Notes under the pieces: generated by a model
The model's database searches: none
What the model was told of the DNA's origin: nothing
Seen by the model: the letters and a program-made list of their open reading frames with translations, nothing else
Translations under genes and position numbers: made by a program
Shown: one piece after another, positions 20,985-32,794 of the stretch
Position numbering within the stretch: the first letter of the stretch is position 1
Layout: the number at the start of each line of letters is the position of its first letter
NCBI GenBank assembly: GCA_019925795.1
Contig: CM034309.1
Coordinates: forward strand, 22,376,729-22,440,728
DNA from: Dendrobium chrysotoxum
Lineage: Eukaryota; Streptophyta; Magnoliopsida; Asparagales; Orchidaceae
Reading direction: 5' to 3'
DNA length: 64,000 bases

Positions 20985-21568
20985 TCTTTGAACTAATATT
21001 TTTTATAGGGGCGATCACATAATTTTTCTCTTATGATACAAATTCTGGCCTTGGAATGCTATATAGGCATGTTACATGTAGTAGATGGATGGTCTTGAAG
21101 GATGAATCATATGATAGTGCCTTGGAGCATCTAAGCGATAAAATTTGAAAACCCGCAGCAAATTTTTATTTATAAAATTAGGTTGGGATGTATTATGACA
21201 AAGCAAAGCTTCCTTTTACTTCTTTTTTTTTCTAAGATGTGTTTTGGAATCAAGTGACACCAAGAATTTTTTAATTTAAATTTAAATATATTTGTTGAAA
21301 TTTGACTATCATTCGGCATCACCAATAGGCACCGGTTGCCATCATTGACCATAATCATCGATAATGGGCCACCACTACTACTGTCAGCATAATTGCCTCA
21401 CCAAAAATTACTACTGCTCCACTAGTAACCATTATCAACACCACATAAATTAATTTATTCAATATTTAACAAAATTAAAATTAATATATCTTAAGATACT
21501 AATCATATTTGATTCAAAATAAAACATAAATAAGATAAAATAAAAATAAAAGTGATCTTAAATAGCCC
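20886..21568. mobile_element. PIF/Harbinger-like non-autonomous element
   Basis: The unit starts GGGTGTATTTAGG and ends AAATAGCCC (reverse complement GGGCTATTT), with TTA on both sides (20883-20885 and 21569-21571), the target duplication typical of PIF/Harbinger. No transposase is visible. The interior has a TA/CA microsatellite and a CCACC/CATC-rich stretch. A second unit with a similar end and interior lies at 54082-54670. The terminal match is short, so the superfamily is tentative. Confidence 0.45.
20931..20981. repeat. (TA)n(CA)n microsatellite
   Basis: About ten TA units followed by about fifteen CA units, uninterrupted. Confidence 0.95.
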
Positions 21569-21592
21569 TTAAGCCATTACCATTCAGACTTT

Positions 21593-22115
21593 ATGCCACA
21601 CTGGGCTAAAAGAAACCTTACATTACATCAAAGAAAACTTATGCTAGAAAATTCCAAATGGAGTTTAATGGCATTTATCCAAAGCTGTTCGACATGCCAA
21701 CTTCTTAGCACTCACTGGTTTGTTACATACCCAAACAACACATGCAACAACTTGGAAGGACATTTCATCATCAGATTACCATCATAAATAGGCAAGGCTA
21801 AACTAATTATATTAGTGGATCATTGGATATGCTTATTTTAATTCCTTGCCTCAATAACTTTCTATAAACACAATAACAAATATCTTAATCACCAACACTT
21901 GTTGATCTCATTATATTCCTAAAAGTATCACATATGATTGTGGTCACTCATCATGGGACAATTTAGGGGTGCCTTATTCAAGGAATTCAAAACTCACCTC
22001 CATTATATCACAACTCACCATCTCAAAATGGATGATTATAAATCACCAATAAGAGTCTTCAACATTACTTACATTGTTATGTTATGGAGTACAAATACAA
22101 TATGCTTAATGTATG
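21593..22115 (+). pseudogene. Ty3/gypsy integrase relic
   Basis: In shifting frames I read a zinc-binding-end remnant FIQSCSTCQ (about 21683), TWKDIS (about 21750), LIILVDHW (the core VVVDR/FSKY block, about 21800), and later MGQFRGALFKEFKTHLHYIT followed by THHLKMD (about 21950-22030). The last part corresponds to the family's F-W--LF---GT-L--S-A-HPQTDGQ block, with HPQTDG decayed to HLKMDD. This type of integrase is closer to chromovirus-like gypsy elements than to the Tat relic at 5990. No LTRs assigned. Confidence 0.5.
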
Positions 22116-22707
22116 CCATGAGTTGAGGGTTCATAATTCGTGATCATTTATATGCTAATACATTATTTAATTTTATACCAATCTCTCTTTACAATACATT
22201 TTATAAGTTTATAGTTAAGCTTTTAACTAACATTCAAAAGCAAATTGTCCATTTTATCAATCACCCTAAAGAGGTTGCATTTATTCAAAAGAGGGATATA
22301 GTTGCTAACATTTTTCTTATTAACATTTATTATGAATTTTGATTGTCTAATTCTCTAAAGAATTAATAATGCTAAGATTAATCTTCAATAGTCTTTTGGT
22401 AATGTTAATAGGTAGTCTCTTCTCTAGAAATTGCTTATTAAAAGTTTGCCTCCTTTCTTTGACAATTAGGTGGATGCTTGTATTAAAATAATGTCTTTAT
22501 CTATTATTGATGAAATTTGAGGATATTTTTTATTCTCAAATTATATGAGAAAAAAGGTTGCCTTTACCCCCATTTTCTTTGTATGGAGGCTTTCAATCAA
22601 TTTTTTTTGTGTGATGGATGAGAGGGTGAAGAAAGGCATTTTTTTGTACTATCACCCATCTTATGTATATTGATGATCTTTTAATTTTTTGTAATGTAGA
22701 TGCTACT

Positions 22708-24420
22708 TGATACATCACCAAAAATCGCCTTAATCTGACATGAATCTCGAGGCATGTCCATGTTGGAAATTTTCAAAATTAAATTTGGGACCATCCAAAC
22801 TCTAATTTTAACAAACTTATAGTTAAACTGAATGTCTCGAAGAGACAAACTCAACGACACCAAACTTGGTCCAATCCGAGCCCAAATGGGTCCAAATTAA
22901 GAGACCAATAAACATTTGGAATGTTAAAAGTATAAATTGGATGATCAAATGATGTCTAAATATAACATGCTTATAGTTGAATCAAGCGGCTCCACAAGGT
23001 GAACTCAACAAGCCCAAGACCGCTTAATTCTGATATTATTTGGGCACATAAATGCTTGACAAATACTATATGATCGAGGGAATCAATATGCGTTGTCCGA
23101 TGGAGCACTCTGAAGTTTTTCCAGATCTTTTCAATATTTATGGTGCATGTCACTATCAAAAATCTAAAAATAGACCCCCACTTCCCACATGAAAGGGGGC
23201 TTAGACCTTTGTAGGCTTAAACCTTTGCAAGCATGGTCCCTTTGGCTAGAGATTGGACAGAGCTCTGAGGCTTCAAGAACCCTAGAGTTCTACTCAAACA
23301 CCACCATAGGTGAGCTTTCGTTGACCACATCTAAACCACCGCTAGCCACCGACCGTCGACTGACCCCCACCGATCTTCCAACAGTCGTCGGACCTCAGCT
23401 CAGCCGCCCACTATTATTGGACCTCTACCAGGCCGCTAGTCATTGTCGGACCACTGCCCACCTGCAGATCACCACCAGACCTCCGCCCCGCCACTGATCA
23501 CCAACCGCTACCGAGCCACCACTGGCTATAATCATCACACCATTCTGACCTCCATTGCCCACCGACTGCAATCCATTAGACCATCATTGCTCGCCGACTA
23601 CGGTCCATTTCGTTAGCCGATTATAGTCCCTCCGACCACCGTCGCCCACCGAATATGATCCCTTTAACCACCATCGCCAGTCGACTACGGTCCCTCCAAC
23701 CACTCATCACCCACCAACTATCGTCCCTCCGACCACCATCGCCTGCTGACTATAGTCCCTCCGACCTCCATCACCCGCCAACTATAGTCCCTCCGACCAC
23801 CATTTCCCACCTACTACGGTCCATCTAACCTTTGTTGCCAACCGACTACATGGTCCCTCTGACCACCAACTATGGTCCCTCTGACCACCAACTATGGTCC
23901 CTTCAACAGCCATCGCCCGTCGATTATGGTCCTTTTAACCTCTGTCGTCCACCGACTACGGTCCTTTCGACCTCCGTCGCCCACCGACTATAGTCCGTTT
24001 GACCTTCGTCGCCTGCCAACTACAATCTCTCCGACCACCGTCATCGAACTACGGTCCCTCCGACTACCGTCACCCGACTATGGTTCCACTGACTAAATGA
24101 ATAGGCTAACACTCTCTTGAGAGCAACTCTATTATCATTAGATTCTTCCAAGTTCCACCATGTAATGAGCTCTACATAATGTATATTTGCTACATTTAGC
24201 CAAGACCTTCCCCCAAGGAAGAGCCTCATTTGTGGATTATTATCAACTGGGCCAAGCCCCGTGATTTTTACCCTTTCAGGATTTTTCACATAAAAATATT
24301 GGTGTGTCTTATATCTCTTGCACCCCTTCTCTTTATCTATATGTGTGCTAAATCTTCGTTCAAAGCTAGAATGTTAAGCACTTTATCTCTCTATCACTGC
24401 AAATGTTCCAGGACGCAACA
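22708..24420 (+). mobile_element. Solo LTR of the TR-GAG family
   Basis: It starts TGATACATCACCAAAAATCG and ends GACGCAACA, flanked on both sides by CTACT (22703-22707 and 24421-24425). The first 500 bp matches the reverse complement of the 20688-20200 LTR end in order (CGAATCTCGAGGC, GGGACCATCCGAACTCT, CAAACTTATAGT, CAACGACACCAAA, CCAAATGGGTCCAAA). Near the end CAACTGGGCCAAGCCCCGTG matches too. At 1713 bp it is longer than the other two because its internal minisatellite is different and larger. With no internal region between two LTRs, it is the footprint of LTR-LTR recombination. Confidence 0.85.
23560..24090. repeat. 32-bp minisatellite inside the solo LTR
   Basis: Units of about 32 bp built on CCCTCCGACCACCATCGCC followed by a CGACTAYRGT-type end recur about 15 times with drift; some are shortened. 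It occupies the place where the related LTRs have a 30-bp repeat of different sequence. Confidence 0.75.
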
Positions 24421-24755
24421 CTACTAATATTTGATTTTATTCTAATTATCTCAACCTTTTCTCTACTCTTATGACGCTCCGAAACAATCATTTGAAATAT
24501 AAATTTTGTTTTCTTACTTTTTTTAAGACTCTAATAGTTTATGTAATATATCTGGCATTAAATATATGCTCTTACCTATTATTTATCTAGGTATTCCTCC
24601 CAAGGTTTGGATACTCTTAGTTAGTTATACCAAAGCATTACTTGATAAGCTCCATCATTTGCTTGCTGGTTGGAAAAACATACTTCTTTCTATAGTTAGT
24701 CATTTCCAATTTAGTTGTTTCTCTATTTTAAATAACATCTCTTATTAGCTTAGGT

Positions 24756-25301
24756 TAGGGGTGCAAACGAGTCGAGTCGAGTCGAGTTTAGGCCCTTATC
24801 GAGCTCGGCTCGTTAGTTAGAAAGTGAGCTCGAACTCGAGCTCGAGCTCGAGTCGAGCTCGACAGGCGAGCTCGAGCTCGAGCTCGTCTCACTGTAAACG
24901 AGCTCGAGCCGGCTCGTGAGCCATGAGCGGGAATTTTTAAATTTAGGCGGGATTTTTAAAAATTAGGCGGGATTTTTAAAACTTAAGAGAGATTTTTAAA
25001 ACTTAATTAAAATTTAAAAAAATATATGAAATGTTTAACATTTAAATAAAACTTAGTAGGTTTTTATTAATTTTTTTAATATTTAAATTAAATAAATAAA
25101 ATAAAATTATTTTAAAAATATTAATATTTATTCGAGCCGGCTCGCGAGCTCACGAGCCGAGCCGGCTCAAGCTCGAACTCGAGCTCGTTTACTAAACGAG
25201 CTCGAACTCGAGCTCGAGCTCGACTCGTGAGCTCGATAAGCTCGGCTCACGAGCCCATAAATGAGTCGAGCTCGAGCCGGCTCGGCTCACTTACACCCCT
25301 A
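24756..25301. mobile_element. GAGCTC-rich hAT MITE with perfect 8-bp duplication
   Basis: The 546-bp element begins TAGGGGTGCAAACGAG and ends CTCACTTACACCCCTA, so the termini are inverted (TAGGGGTGYAARYGAG). Exactly GCTTAGGT flanks it at 24748-24755 and 25302-25309, the 8-bp duplication expected for hAT. Both arms are dense in GAGCTCGAGCTCG, itself palindromic, around an AT-rich centre. No coding capacity. It interrupts the LINE relic. Confidence 0.9.
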
Positions 25302-25990
25302 GCTTAGGTCAATGTGTATTCTTATGAGTGTTATCAAGCAAATATCCACTTTTATGTTTAAATTCATATATGATGGGAATAATGTTACAAAGATGTATAA
25401 TATCTCATGTAATAAATTACTCTCCTTTAGGATAAGGATGGTACTTATCTATCATCAATAATTACTCTAGTTTTAAGACTTTTCAATACCCCTCTTTATT
25501 AATTCTCTCTTTCATATAATGCCTCATGTGATAGCATTTGGAATCTAAATGTGAGTAAGGTTTGTTGTCTTTTAAAGAAATTGCAACTTATTGCTAACCA
25601 AATATGATGATATCTACTTTTTTTTTATTAGTGATGGAAATTACATTTTTTTTATTTAATTAAGAGGGATTTTCTCCTAAGGAAATTATTGATGCAAATG
25701 TGAATGCTTTGTTCAATCTTCATGATTATGCTATACTTAATAATATAATATCCAATAGATCTTGAACTCTATTAAATTTGTATATTCATGCCTACACTTC
25801 TCCATATAAGTACATTAAAGTTTTTTTTCCCCTCTATTATTATTACTCATAAAAATATGTGGAATGAGAAGATTTTTTCTCTTTTTCTTATGTTAAAAAA
25901 AATACTTTTTTGAATAAGTAGGGCATTCATAGGGCTAAATATATTTGGTTAAATAGTTGATCACTAAAACTTTTGTTAGTATTGCAGGCT

Positions 25991-26831
25991 AAAAATTAGC
26001 GATAATCTTAGATTAAGATGTACTAATTAATAATCAAGATATATACTTATCTGTAAGTTGTTTAATCGCCAGTTATATTTTTTTTTCTTTGGCAATTAGC
26101 TTTATTTTTCTACTTCAGCTGGTCTTGTTGGAAAAGAGTGAGCTTTTCTTTGATGACTTAAACATTTTTTGCCAATACAAGATACTGACTGCACAACAGA
26201 TACTGCACGTACTGGTCTGCTTAGCTGTAGATAGATGCAGCAAGTGTCTGAATATTGATATTTCAATCTCTTCATCCTCATCCGACCAGCTTTTCATCCT
26301 TTGAGTTCCTTATAAAATTGTATATATTTAGTTTCCCTTCCTGTTATAGCCGACCAAGTGGTCATATTTCTTATTTTTATGTTGAGCTCTTTTTCATGAA
26401 ATGTACTGAGCTTGTCGAAATTCAAGATGGTCGACTGAATAAAAAGCTTAACCACACAGACCTCACTTTATCATGCCTACATGAGCTTTACTTCTTCTGC
26501 CCACGCAAGCTTCACTCGTGCATGTTCGCACAGACAACGAGAAAGCTTCGATCAATCCAAATATAGTAAGCATTTCTTATTCGAGTAATTCTTATTACCA
26601 GCCCATTAAATTTCAGTGGGAACTGCTCTTGTCCAGCAAGTTCATCAAAAACACTAATCTTATATTATTTAACTATTAAGCACCCAAACCTAAGCTCTAA
26701 AAAACCAGCTTCCTAGCAAACAAAACAGTACTACTCCCCTTTATTAACATAAGCCAAAGCTCCAAATTAAAGATAAGATGCCCCACTTTTTGGTAACAAA
26801 ATTTGCTCAATCCTCACCAAACCCATGTGTC

Positions 26832-26872
<41 letters not shown>

Positions 26873-29465
26873 CATGTGGGCTCCTATTTCTCTCACGTAA
26901 ACACAATTAAAAAGCTAATTACTGTAACTTAAGAGGGAGCTCTGAAATGGAGACGACCAAAATAAAGGAGAGTACAATGAAATGATGTCAGCCATTGGGC
27001 TTGCACATGACCTATCTCGGGAGGCACAGTCTACTCTTTGCTTGCTTTCCTTTGAGGTTTATGAAAGCAAAGCAATTCACTCGGAATCAAATCTCTTTTT
27101 GGATTCTCCCCTCTCTGCTACTTACTATTTAAGTACTTTTCATTAATTATTTTCCATTGTGAAGGCCTTTTATCATCCTCAGGATATTGCATTTTATAGC
27201 TATCTCGCTGAGTTCCTTTCAATATTTAAAATTTTATGAGAAATATATTTTATAAAGGACTTTGATTAGCTAAATAAAGCTACTTATAGATGGGAGGGAA
27301 GGTGGTTCACGTGGGCTGTTTTCATGAATATTTATTAGTTGGGACTGCTTGTTTCCAAAGTAAGGAAAGTAATCAAAGGGCTCATAGAAATAATAAGATA
27401 TTTCTGTTAATTAAATGATTAGAGCTGAAACTTTCAAAGTCTTCAAAATTAAAAAGAGAAAAGCTTTATGATAAGACACTATAAAGTTTTTGAAACTTGA
27501 AGTTCAATGAAAGGAGAGCATAGTTCTATACACGAGGCTAGCTGTGTGTGAGAAAAATCATTACCTTTTTTTTTTATTTGCTTGTAAAGGCATTTGATCA
27601 TGTATGATCTATGATCTACTAAAACTTTGTAATATTAAAATATGCATATTTTAGATATATTATCAACATATTTTATTTAATAAATAAATAAGTAAATAAC
27701 ACATATTTTTGACATATATGATGTAGATTAAGTGAAATAATAACGACGAGAATTGAGATATTGCGGATGTTCTTAAAGATCAATATGATTAGATTATGTA
27801 CTAGAATTTTATTTCGCTCATTTCAGTTATTTTGTTATGTATGTAAATGTCTATTATGATCATACTAGAAGAGAGAAATTACTTTGCTTAGATCATACAC
27901 AAAATTTAGGTTGTGATGGAGAAATTGCTTAGATTGTATGGTGCTTATGGCCTTATTGGCAAAACTAAGAGATCCCCTTTTGATCATGTTCTTCAATGCT
28001 CCTCAATTATATTTCTCTAAGGCTCTTATTCATCAATTATTAGAGGATGGTTGATAAAAAGGAGAAAATAAAATTTAGTATTGCCAAATTTGCCTTGCTC
28101 ACTAGGCTACACCTCAAAAAAATCCTCATTTGAGGATTTCATAATAAGAGAAATAGTGGGCAATGGGAGAACTATTTTGATGGGTACAAGAGCTTCACAA
28201 ATATAGACCTAGAAAATACTTTTTATCTCCAATTTTTGCTATTATATATAAAGTTAAATATTTTTTTTTATTATTAAGGAAAAATTGAAACATAGATTTA
28301 ATAATTTTATTTAAAATATATTTTTATAATGTTAATTTTTTATTTCAAATTATATGTATTTTATTTTTTCTACTTTTATGCACTCAATATATCATATTTT
28401 TTTCTTACAAATATATATCTTATTGAGTATCAAATACATTTTTTTTAATATTTTCAATAATAAATATATCCCATATTCATATTATATAATTATACTGTGC
28501 ACCAAAAGACTTCTCAACCCTAATGAAAATAGACTAATCAATCCAAACTTTTCACATTCAAGAGGGCATCCCTTCATTGTTTTTCATCAAGATCTTATTG
28601 AAGATTTTCTCTATTTATATATATTTATTTTCATATCAAATTAATATGTCGGTTAGGGGTGTTATTGGTTGATATTGAGCTGAATTCTAATAAGTCCAAC
28701 ATAATTTAATTTAAATTAAAAATATTATCATTTTTTTAAATATTATAATATTCACATTAATTTTAATTATTTAAAGAATAAAGATATAAAATATCTATTA
28801 TCTTTTAAAATCTAACATAAAGTGAGGGCTTATTTTTAAAATATATGTTCAATATATATAATATAATCTACATGATATATTTTAATTTGATTTATTTAAT
28901 TTCTCCTTAGTATATATAGAATCAAATAGAAAAATTCTCATCTACTTATTTAAAAAAGTAATACAATGTTAAATAAATATATCTTTTTTCTTATTTATCA
29001 AATTCCAAAAATTATAAATTTTCAACTAATTATTCATATTATAAGATTAATTAATGGTTAAGTCCATCATATTTGATTTGGCTCAACTCAAAGTTGATTA
29101 GACCTTTCTAATCATTTGATTTGGCTATTGAATGACTTTGAGCTGATCTTATAGAATTGGCTCGAGATGGAATCATTAAAAGTTGTCGCTTAAAAATGAT
29201 TAAGAGAATAAAATATAATTAATTTTTTAATTATCATGGAACATAATAAAATGAAATTAAAAAGAAAAAACTATTAACTTCTAAAGCTTATATAGATTGA
29301 ATAGTGTGGCATTGTCTGAGCAGCAACCCTTTCATCTATAGCTACTCCCTATGAGAAAGAAGCTAAAATGACAGAAAGACTCACAGTTTATTTATTTTTA
29401 ACTCTATTTACAAAAGCTGCTTTTGTGTTTTGAGAAATTATTAGATTGGACAGCAGATGCAAAAT
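25991..29465. other. AT-rich intergenic stretch
   Basis: No conserved coding motif. An open frame at 26255-26566 (+, 103 codons) has no recognisable domain. 27700-29300 is extremely AT-rich. Something like a hAT MITE start (TTAGGGGTGTTATTGG) lies at about 28653 without a partner end. Confidence 0.35.
26834..26869. repeat. (CT)18 microsatellite
   Basis: Uninterrupted CT dinucleotide run of about 36 bp. Confidence 0.95.
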
Positions 29466-29468
29466 TAT

Positions 29469-29586
29469 GGCTTCATTTGGGACGGCTTTTTACTGTTTTT
29501 TAAAGCAATTTTTTAGTACGAAAATTTTAATTTTGTACTAAAAAATTATTTTAAAAAGCAGTAAGAAAGTTGTCTCAAATGAAGCC
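29469..29586. mobile_element. Snap-back MITE, copy 1
   Basis: 118 bp, almost fully palindromic: GGCTTCATTTGGGACGGC at the start against TGTCTCAAATGAAGCC at the end, with inner arms TTTTTAGTACGAAAATTT and TTTTGTACTAAAAAATT. TAT flanks both sides (29466-29468, 29587-29589). The GGCTTCATTTGGGA terminus resembles PIF/Harbinger-derived Tourist MITEs, but the TAT duplication is not the usual TTA/TAA, so the superfamily is open. Confidence 0.75.
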
Positions 29587-30047
29587 TATATCTTCTATCT
29601 AATCAGAAAAATGCTCCGAATAACAATTATTGATGAAAATAAATTTAATAACTCTTTAATTTATTTTAAATTTATTTTTATGGAAAATTTGTTTAATTTT
29701 CTTTTATTACATTCAATTTAAAATAAAATTTTCTTATAGTCACATTTTATTTTTTATTTTTACATTTGGTAGCATTTCTCTTTCTCAAGCACAGATTGTA
29801 ATTATTTCTCCACCTGTTGCATCTACACATAGAAAAGGAAGAGAGAGAAAAGGCGCACGCTTGCTTGTCTGCAACTGTAAAGAAAAGTTCATCTCAAGAA
29901 TGGAGCACTCATTAGAAGCAAAACGCCTTGCTAAGCAATCATTATGGCTAAGCATATTCATGCGTCAGATTAACATTTTTCAATATTATTTGTATCTTTT
30001 ATATATATACTTTTATTCTATTTTTTTATAATATTAAAAACAAGAAG

Positions 30048-30205
30048 CACGACCGGGGTCTTCGTGGTCCGAGATCAGACTTCTATATAAATCACAGTTA
30101 CGTAAGCATGAGACTTTTTGATAGTAACGGTGAACCAGATGGCCGCTAGAGGGAGCCGACCTCACATAGTGGGATAAAAATTTTGTGCCATAATTATTAT
30201 TGCTG
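30048..30205 (+). mobile_element. Possible SINE with an RTE-like tail
   Basis: The end AGCCGACCTCACATAGTGGG, then ATAAAA and a loose TTATTATTGCTGTTG tail, matches the 3' end of the RTE elements here (AGCCGACCCCATGTAGTGGG at 34077). The preceding 110 bp (GACCGGGGTCTTCGTGGTCC, GGTGAACCAGATGGCCG) is not RTE coding sequence. SINEs that share a 3' tail with a partner LINE are well known; a simple truncated RTE with rearranged sequence is the alternative. Confidence 0.4.
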
Positions 30206-30216
30206 TTGATGATATA

Positions 30217-30343
30217 GGTTTCGTTTGAGACAACTTTCTTATTGCTTTATAAAGCAGTTTTCTAGTACAAAAATTTCAAATTAAAAAAAATGTACTAAGA
30301 AACAGCTTTATAAAGCAGTAAGAAAGCCATCCCAAATGAAATC
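30217..30343. mobile_element. Snap-back MITE, copy 2
   Basis: 127 bp of the same family as 29469-29586: GGTTTCGTTTGAGACAAC at the start, GCCATCCCAAATGAAATC at the end, with the same inner GCTTTATAAAGCAG and TAGTACAAAAATTT blocks. ATA flanks both sides. Confidence 0.75.
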
Positions 30344-30346
30344 ATA

Positions 30347-32794
30347 ATCCTTCTTGTAACTCGCCTATAAATAAAAGATAATCAGACATTTTAAATCTAT
30401 TAGCACTTTCTAAAAAGATAATTGAGCTAGTGAAACACTTTCTCCAAACTTTCTTCTGCCCTTTCCATACTCATAATAGATTCTCAGGTCCAAACCTTCT
30501 ATGTTTGCTAGTTAGTAAGGTCGGATGTCACCCACGAATACCTTTAAATTCAATAATATATATAAATATATCCCTTTCATGGCACGTGGGCTCATAGAAC
30601 ATAAGCTTGAAGCTCCATGGTGTTGGAGGCTAAAGTGGGCCATTGTAGGCAGACCAATACATATGCTCCTAGAAAAAGTTATGTTTGAATAGACATTCAA
30701 AGCTTGGAGAAAGAAAATAATTTTTTACTTTGATCATTACTGCAGATTCAATTCCACTTTTGTGAGATAAATACTGCAAGTCAAGGTGATAGATTTTCTA
30801 CTAACAATGGAGGATTAAGGGATTTTTATGTCCAAAGGTAGAACAGAAGAAATATATTTGTACATACTGCGTTAACTGGGCTTGAAATCATTAACAAATT
30901 GGACTGGAAATAAGAGAAGATGAACGCAAAGAAAGTTTACAAGTATATTTACATGTATTAGAGTGGCACAACTAACATGAATGAAGTATAAAGAGAGACA
31001 CAATTCCATAAACAAAATACAAATGATAAGATTAATAGCATTTATAATGAGTAAATAGTAACTTGTTGTGCAAACAATCGCAGCGAAAAAAAAAATCACA
31101 CAACAAACAATCTCAAACACAACGATTTATGTGGGTCGGCGAAGATGCCTACGTCCACAAGAAAGGGATGGTGATTTCACTAAATTGAAGAAACAAATAG
31201 GAATTAAAATTGCTCTCAAGCTCTCTCTTGTGCTCACCTACAACAGCAGCCGCCAGGGCTTAATTTGTAGACTTGAAACACAGAATTAGGAAGAAACTTC
31301 CTAATCTAAACCTTAATCAAAACCCAATCAAATCAGCAACATAAGGAAGTAATAAATGCTCAATTTAATTGAATATCATAGCTTTCCAAATTAAGTCTGA
31401 TTTGATTTGTAATTAATACCAAATCAACATAACCATACGAAAAGCATTACAGCTACAACCGTATAGGATAAAACAGATGCAAGTTACAAAGCAGATTTTC
31501 ACATTCCAGGATAGTTAGGCCTTTCATCATTAACAAGCCAAAGCCTATATTTCTACATGCTAAGCAAATTATTATAGCTAGAATGGGCCCCTTGCCTTTT
31601 CTTCTTGAACAATTCATTGGTTGGTCGTTGGTCTATTCTTCTCATAGTGCTAGCCAGCCTTTTTCTTAGAAGAAATGCAATAATAATGCGTTTAAGCTAT
31701 AATCACAATGCATAAGCTATTATCCAACTTGAAACCAAGCACTGCTTTACATAAATTTATATATATTTGATTCATAAGGTTTATGAAGAGATGAGAATCT
31801 AAGAAGAGTAAATATATCATCTTAGCACAGTACCAGATCACATATAATGTCTTCCTGTCCACCCATGGGAGAACACCTAAAACAAGATCATGCTGGAAAT
31901 TAACTAAGAAATTCTTATATCAGATAACTGTGGGTCTTCCTGCTAAAACCCAGTGGGGTCCATTGTTCTCTTGATAGCCAAGTATAAATATGAACAGCCA
32001 GCAAGAATCTCTAAGCCATGAAAAGACCTTAGTGGTTGTGGTGGAGTAGATCAATTTAAATCCATTGGATTCTTGTACTGTTGTGCTGGTGGTGGATGCC
32101 TTAAAGGTAGTGGAAAATTGTAAAGGGCAGGCAACCTTCAATTATCGGAACAAATATAGAAACACTCAGCATTGATGAGATTTCTGAAACGTTAGAAAGA
32201 AGTCATTGGATTCAAATACTAATATGAGCAGAAAGTTTTGCAGTGTTTCCAGATCTATAACATGAGCTCATTCTTTCTGAAAGTTGAGTTACAACTGGTT
32301 GAATAATTGGGAGCATGCACGTGGGTTGATGATGATGATGTGACTGTTAATAAGGAACATGATAAGATGCATTTTCAGAATGTTAATTTATGCAAGCAAT
32401 TAGAGGGTGTTTGATGAACTATGTACATCAGTTTGACAAAAACTAACTTATCATGTGAAGCAAGCCAACAATATTTAGATGTCATTTAGCTATTAAAAAC
32501 TTAAAAAGCTTACCAATTATTAATGTCATGACCATGATGTTTTCATGGCTACTGTTCCGATATAGAGAGAGCTTTAAGTATTTCTGAATAAGATTAATGT
32601 CATTATCATGTGAGTGACAACTGCTTCAAAATTTTTCTAAGATTTCATGAGCATGTTATATGAAAATTGAATAGGCCTCATTCAAGCAATATACAAGTGA
32701 TATAATTATTTGTTGAATTTACTGGATAATTTCTCCAAGGTATATACATGATCCCTAAATGAAAATAGAAATTTTTAATTTTATTATTGTATTA
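30347..32794. other. Intergenic stretch without recognised gene
   Basis: Apart from the LTR-like piece at about 31064-31450, no domain, tRNA or repeat boundary is seen. Open frames such as 30872-31120 (-) are hydrophobic, AT-driven and unconvincing. Confidence 0.35.
31064..31450 (-). repeat. Copia LTR-like fragment
   Basis: TGTTGTGCAAACAATCGCAG at 31064 followed by CACAACGATTTATGTGGG, TCGGCGAAGATGCC and TACGTCCACAAG is the conserved arrangement of many plant copia LTRs (ACGTGGTTCGG...CCTACGTCCACGG). The far end and target duplication were not found, so it may be a solo LTR or a fragment. Confidence 0.45.

Larger units (their letters stand above)
22200..25990 (+). pseudogene. L1-like LINE reverse transcriptase relic, split by two insertions
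   Basis: 22250-22340 reads INHPKEVAFIQKRDIVANIF, the LINE motif usually ending in AFVKGR-I-DNI. 22655-22700 reads THLMYIDDLLIFC, the catalytic YADD box as YIDD. The frame is then cut by a solo LTR (22708-24420). After the duplicated CTACT it resumes and reaches LPIIYLGIPPK (24570s) and LLDKLHHLLAGWKNILLS (24630s), the post-catalytic LINE blocks. It is cut again by a hAT MITE (24756-25301) and continues with IYDGNNVTKM and IWNLNVSKVCCLLKK (25360-25600). Many frameshifts exist. The 5' start and 3' tail are not resolved; limits are where similarity fades. Confidence 0.65.

Noticed and set aside
23189..24096. Open frames in the CCACC-rich region
   Set aside because: Products of the solo-LTR minisatellite.
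24756..25301. GAGCTCGAGCTCG arrays considered as a CRISPR-like or satellite repeat
   Set aside because: Terminal inverted repeats and exact 8-bp duplications identify a hAT MITE; there are no regular spacers.
26834..27300. CT run followed by G/C-balanced DNA as a possible plant promoter and 5' UTR
   Set aside because: No TATA, start codon context or downstream coding sequence that looks like a gene.
28653..28700. hAT MITE start-like TTAGGGGTGTTATTGG
   Set aside because: No matching inverted end or 8-bp duplication found downstream; a single short terminus is weak evidence.
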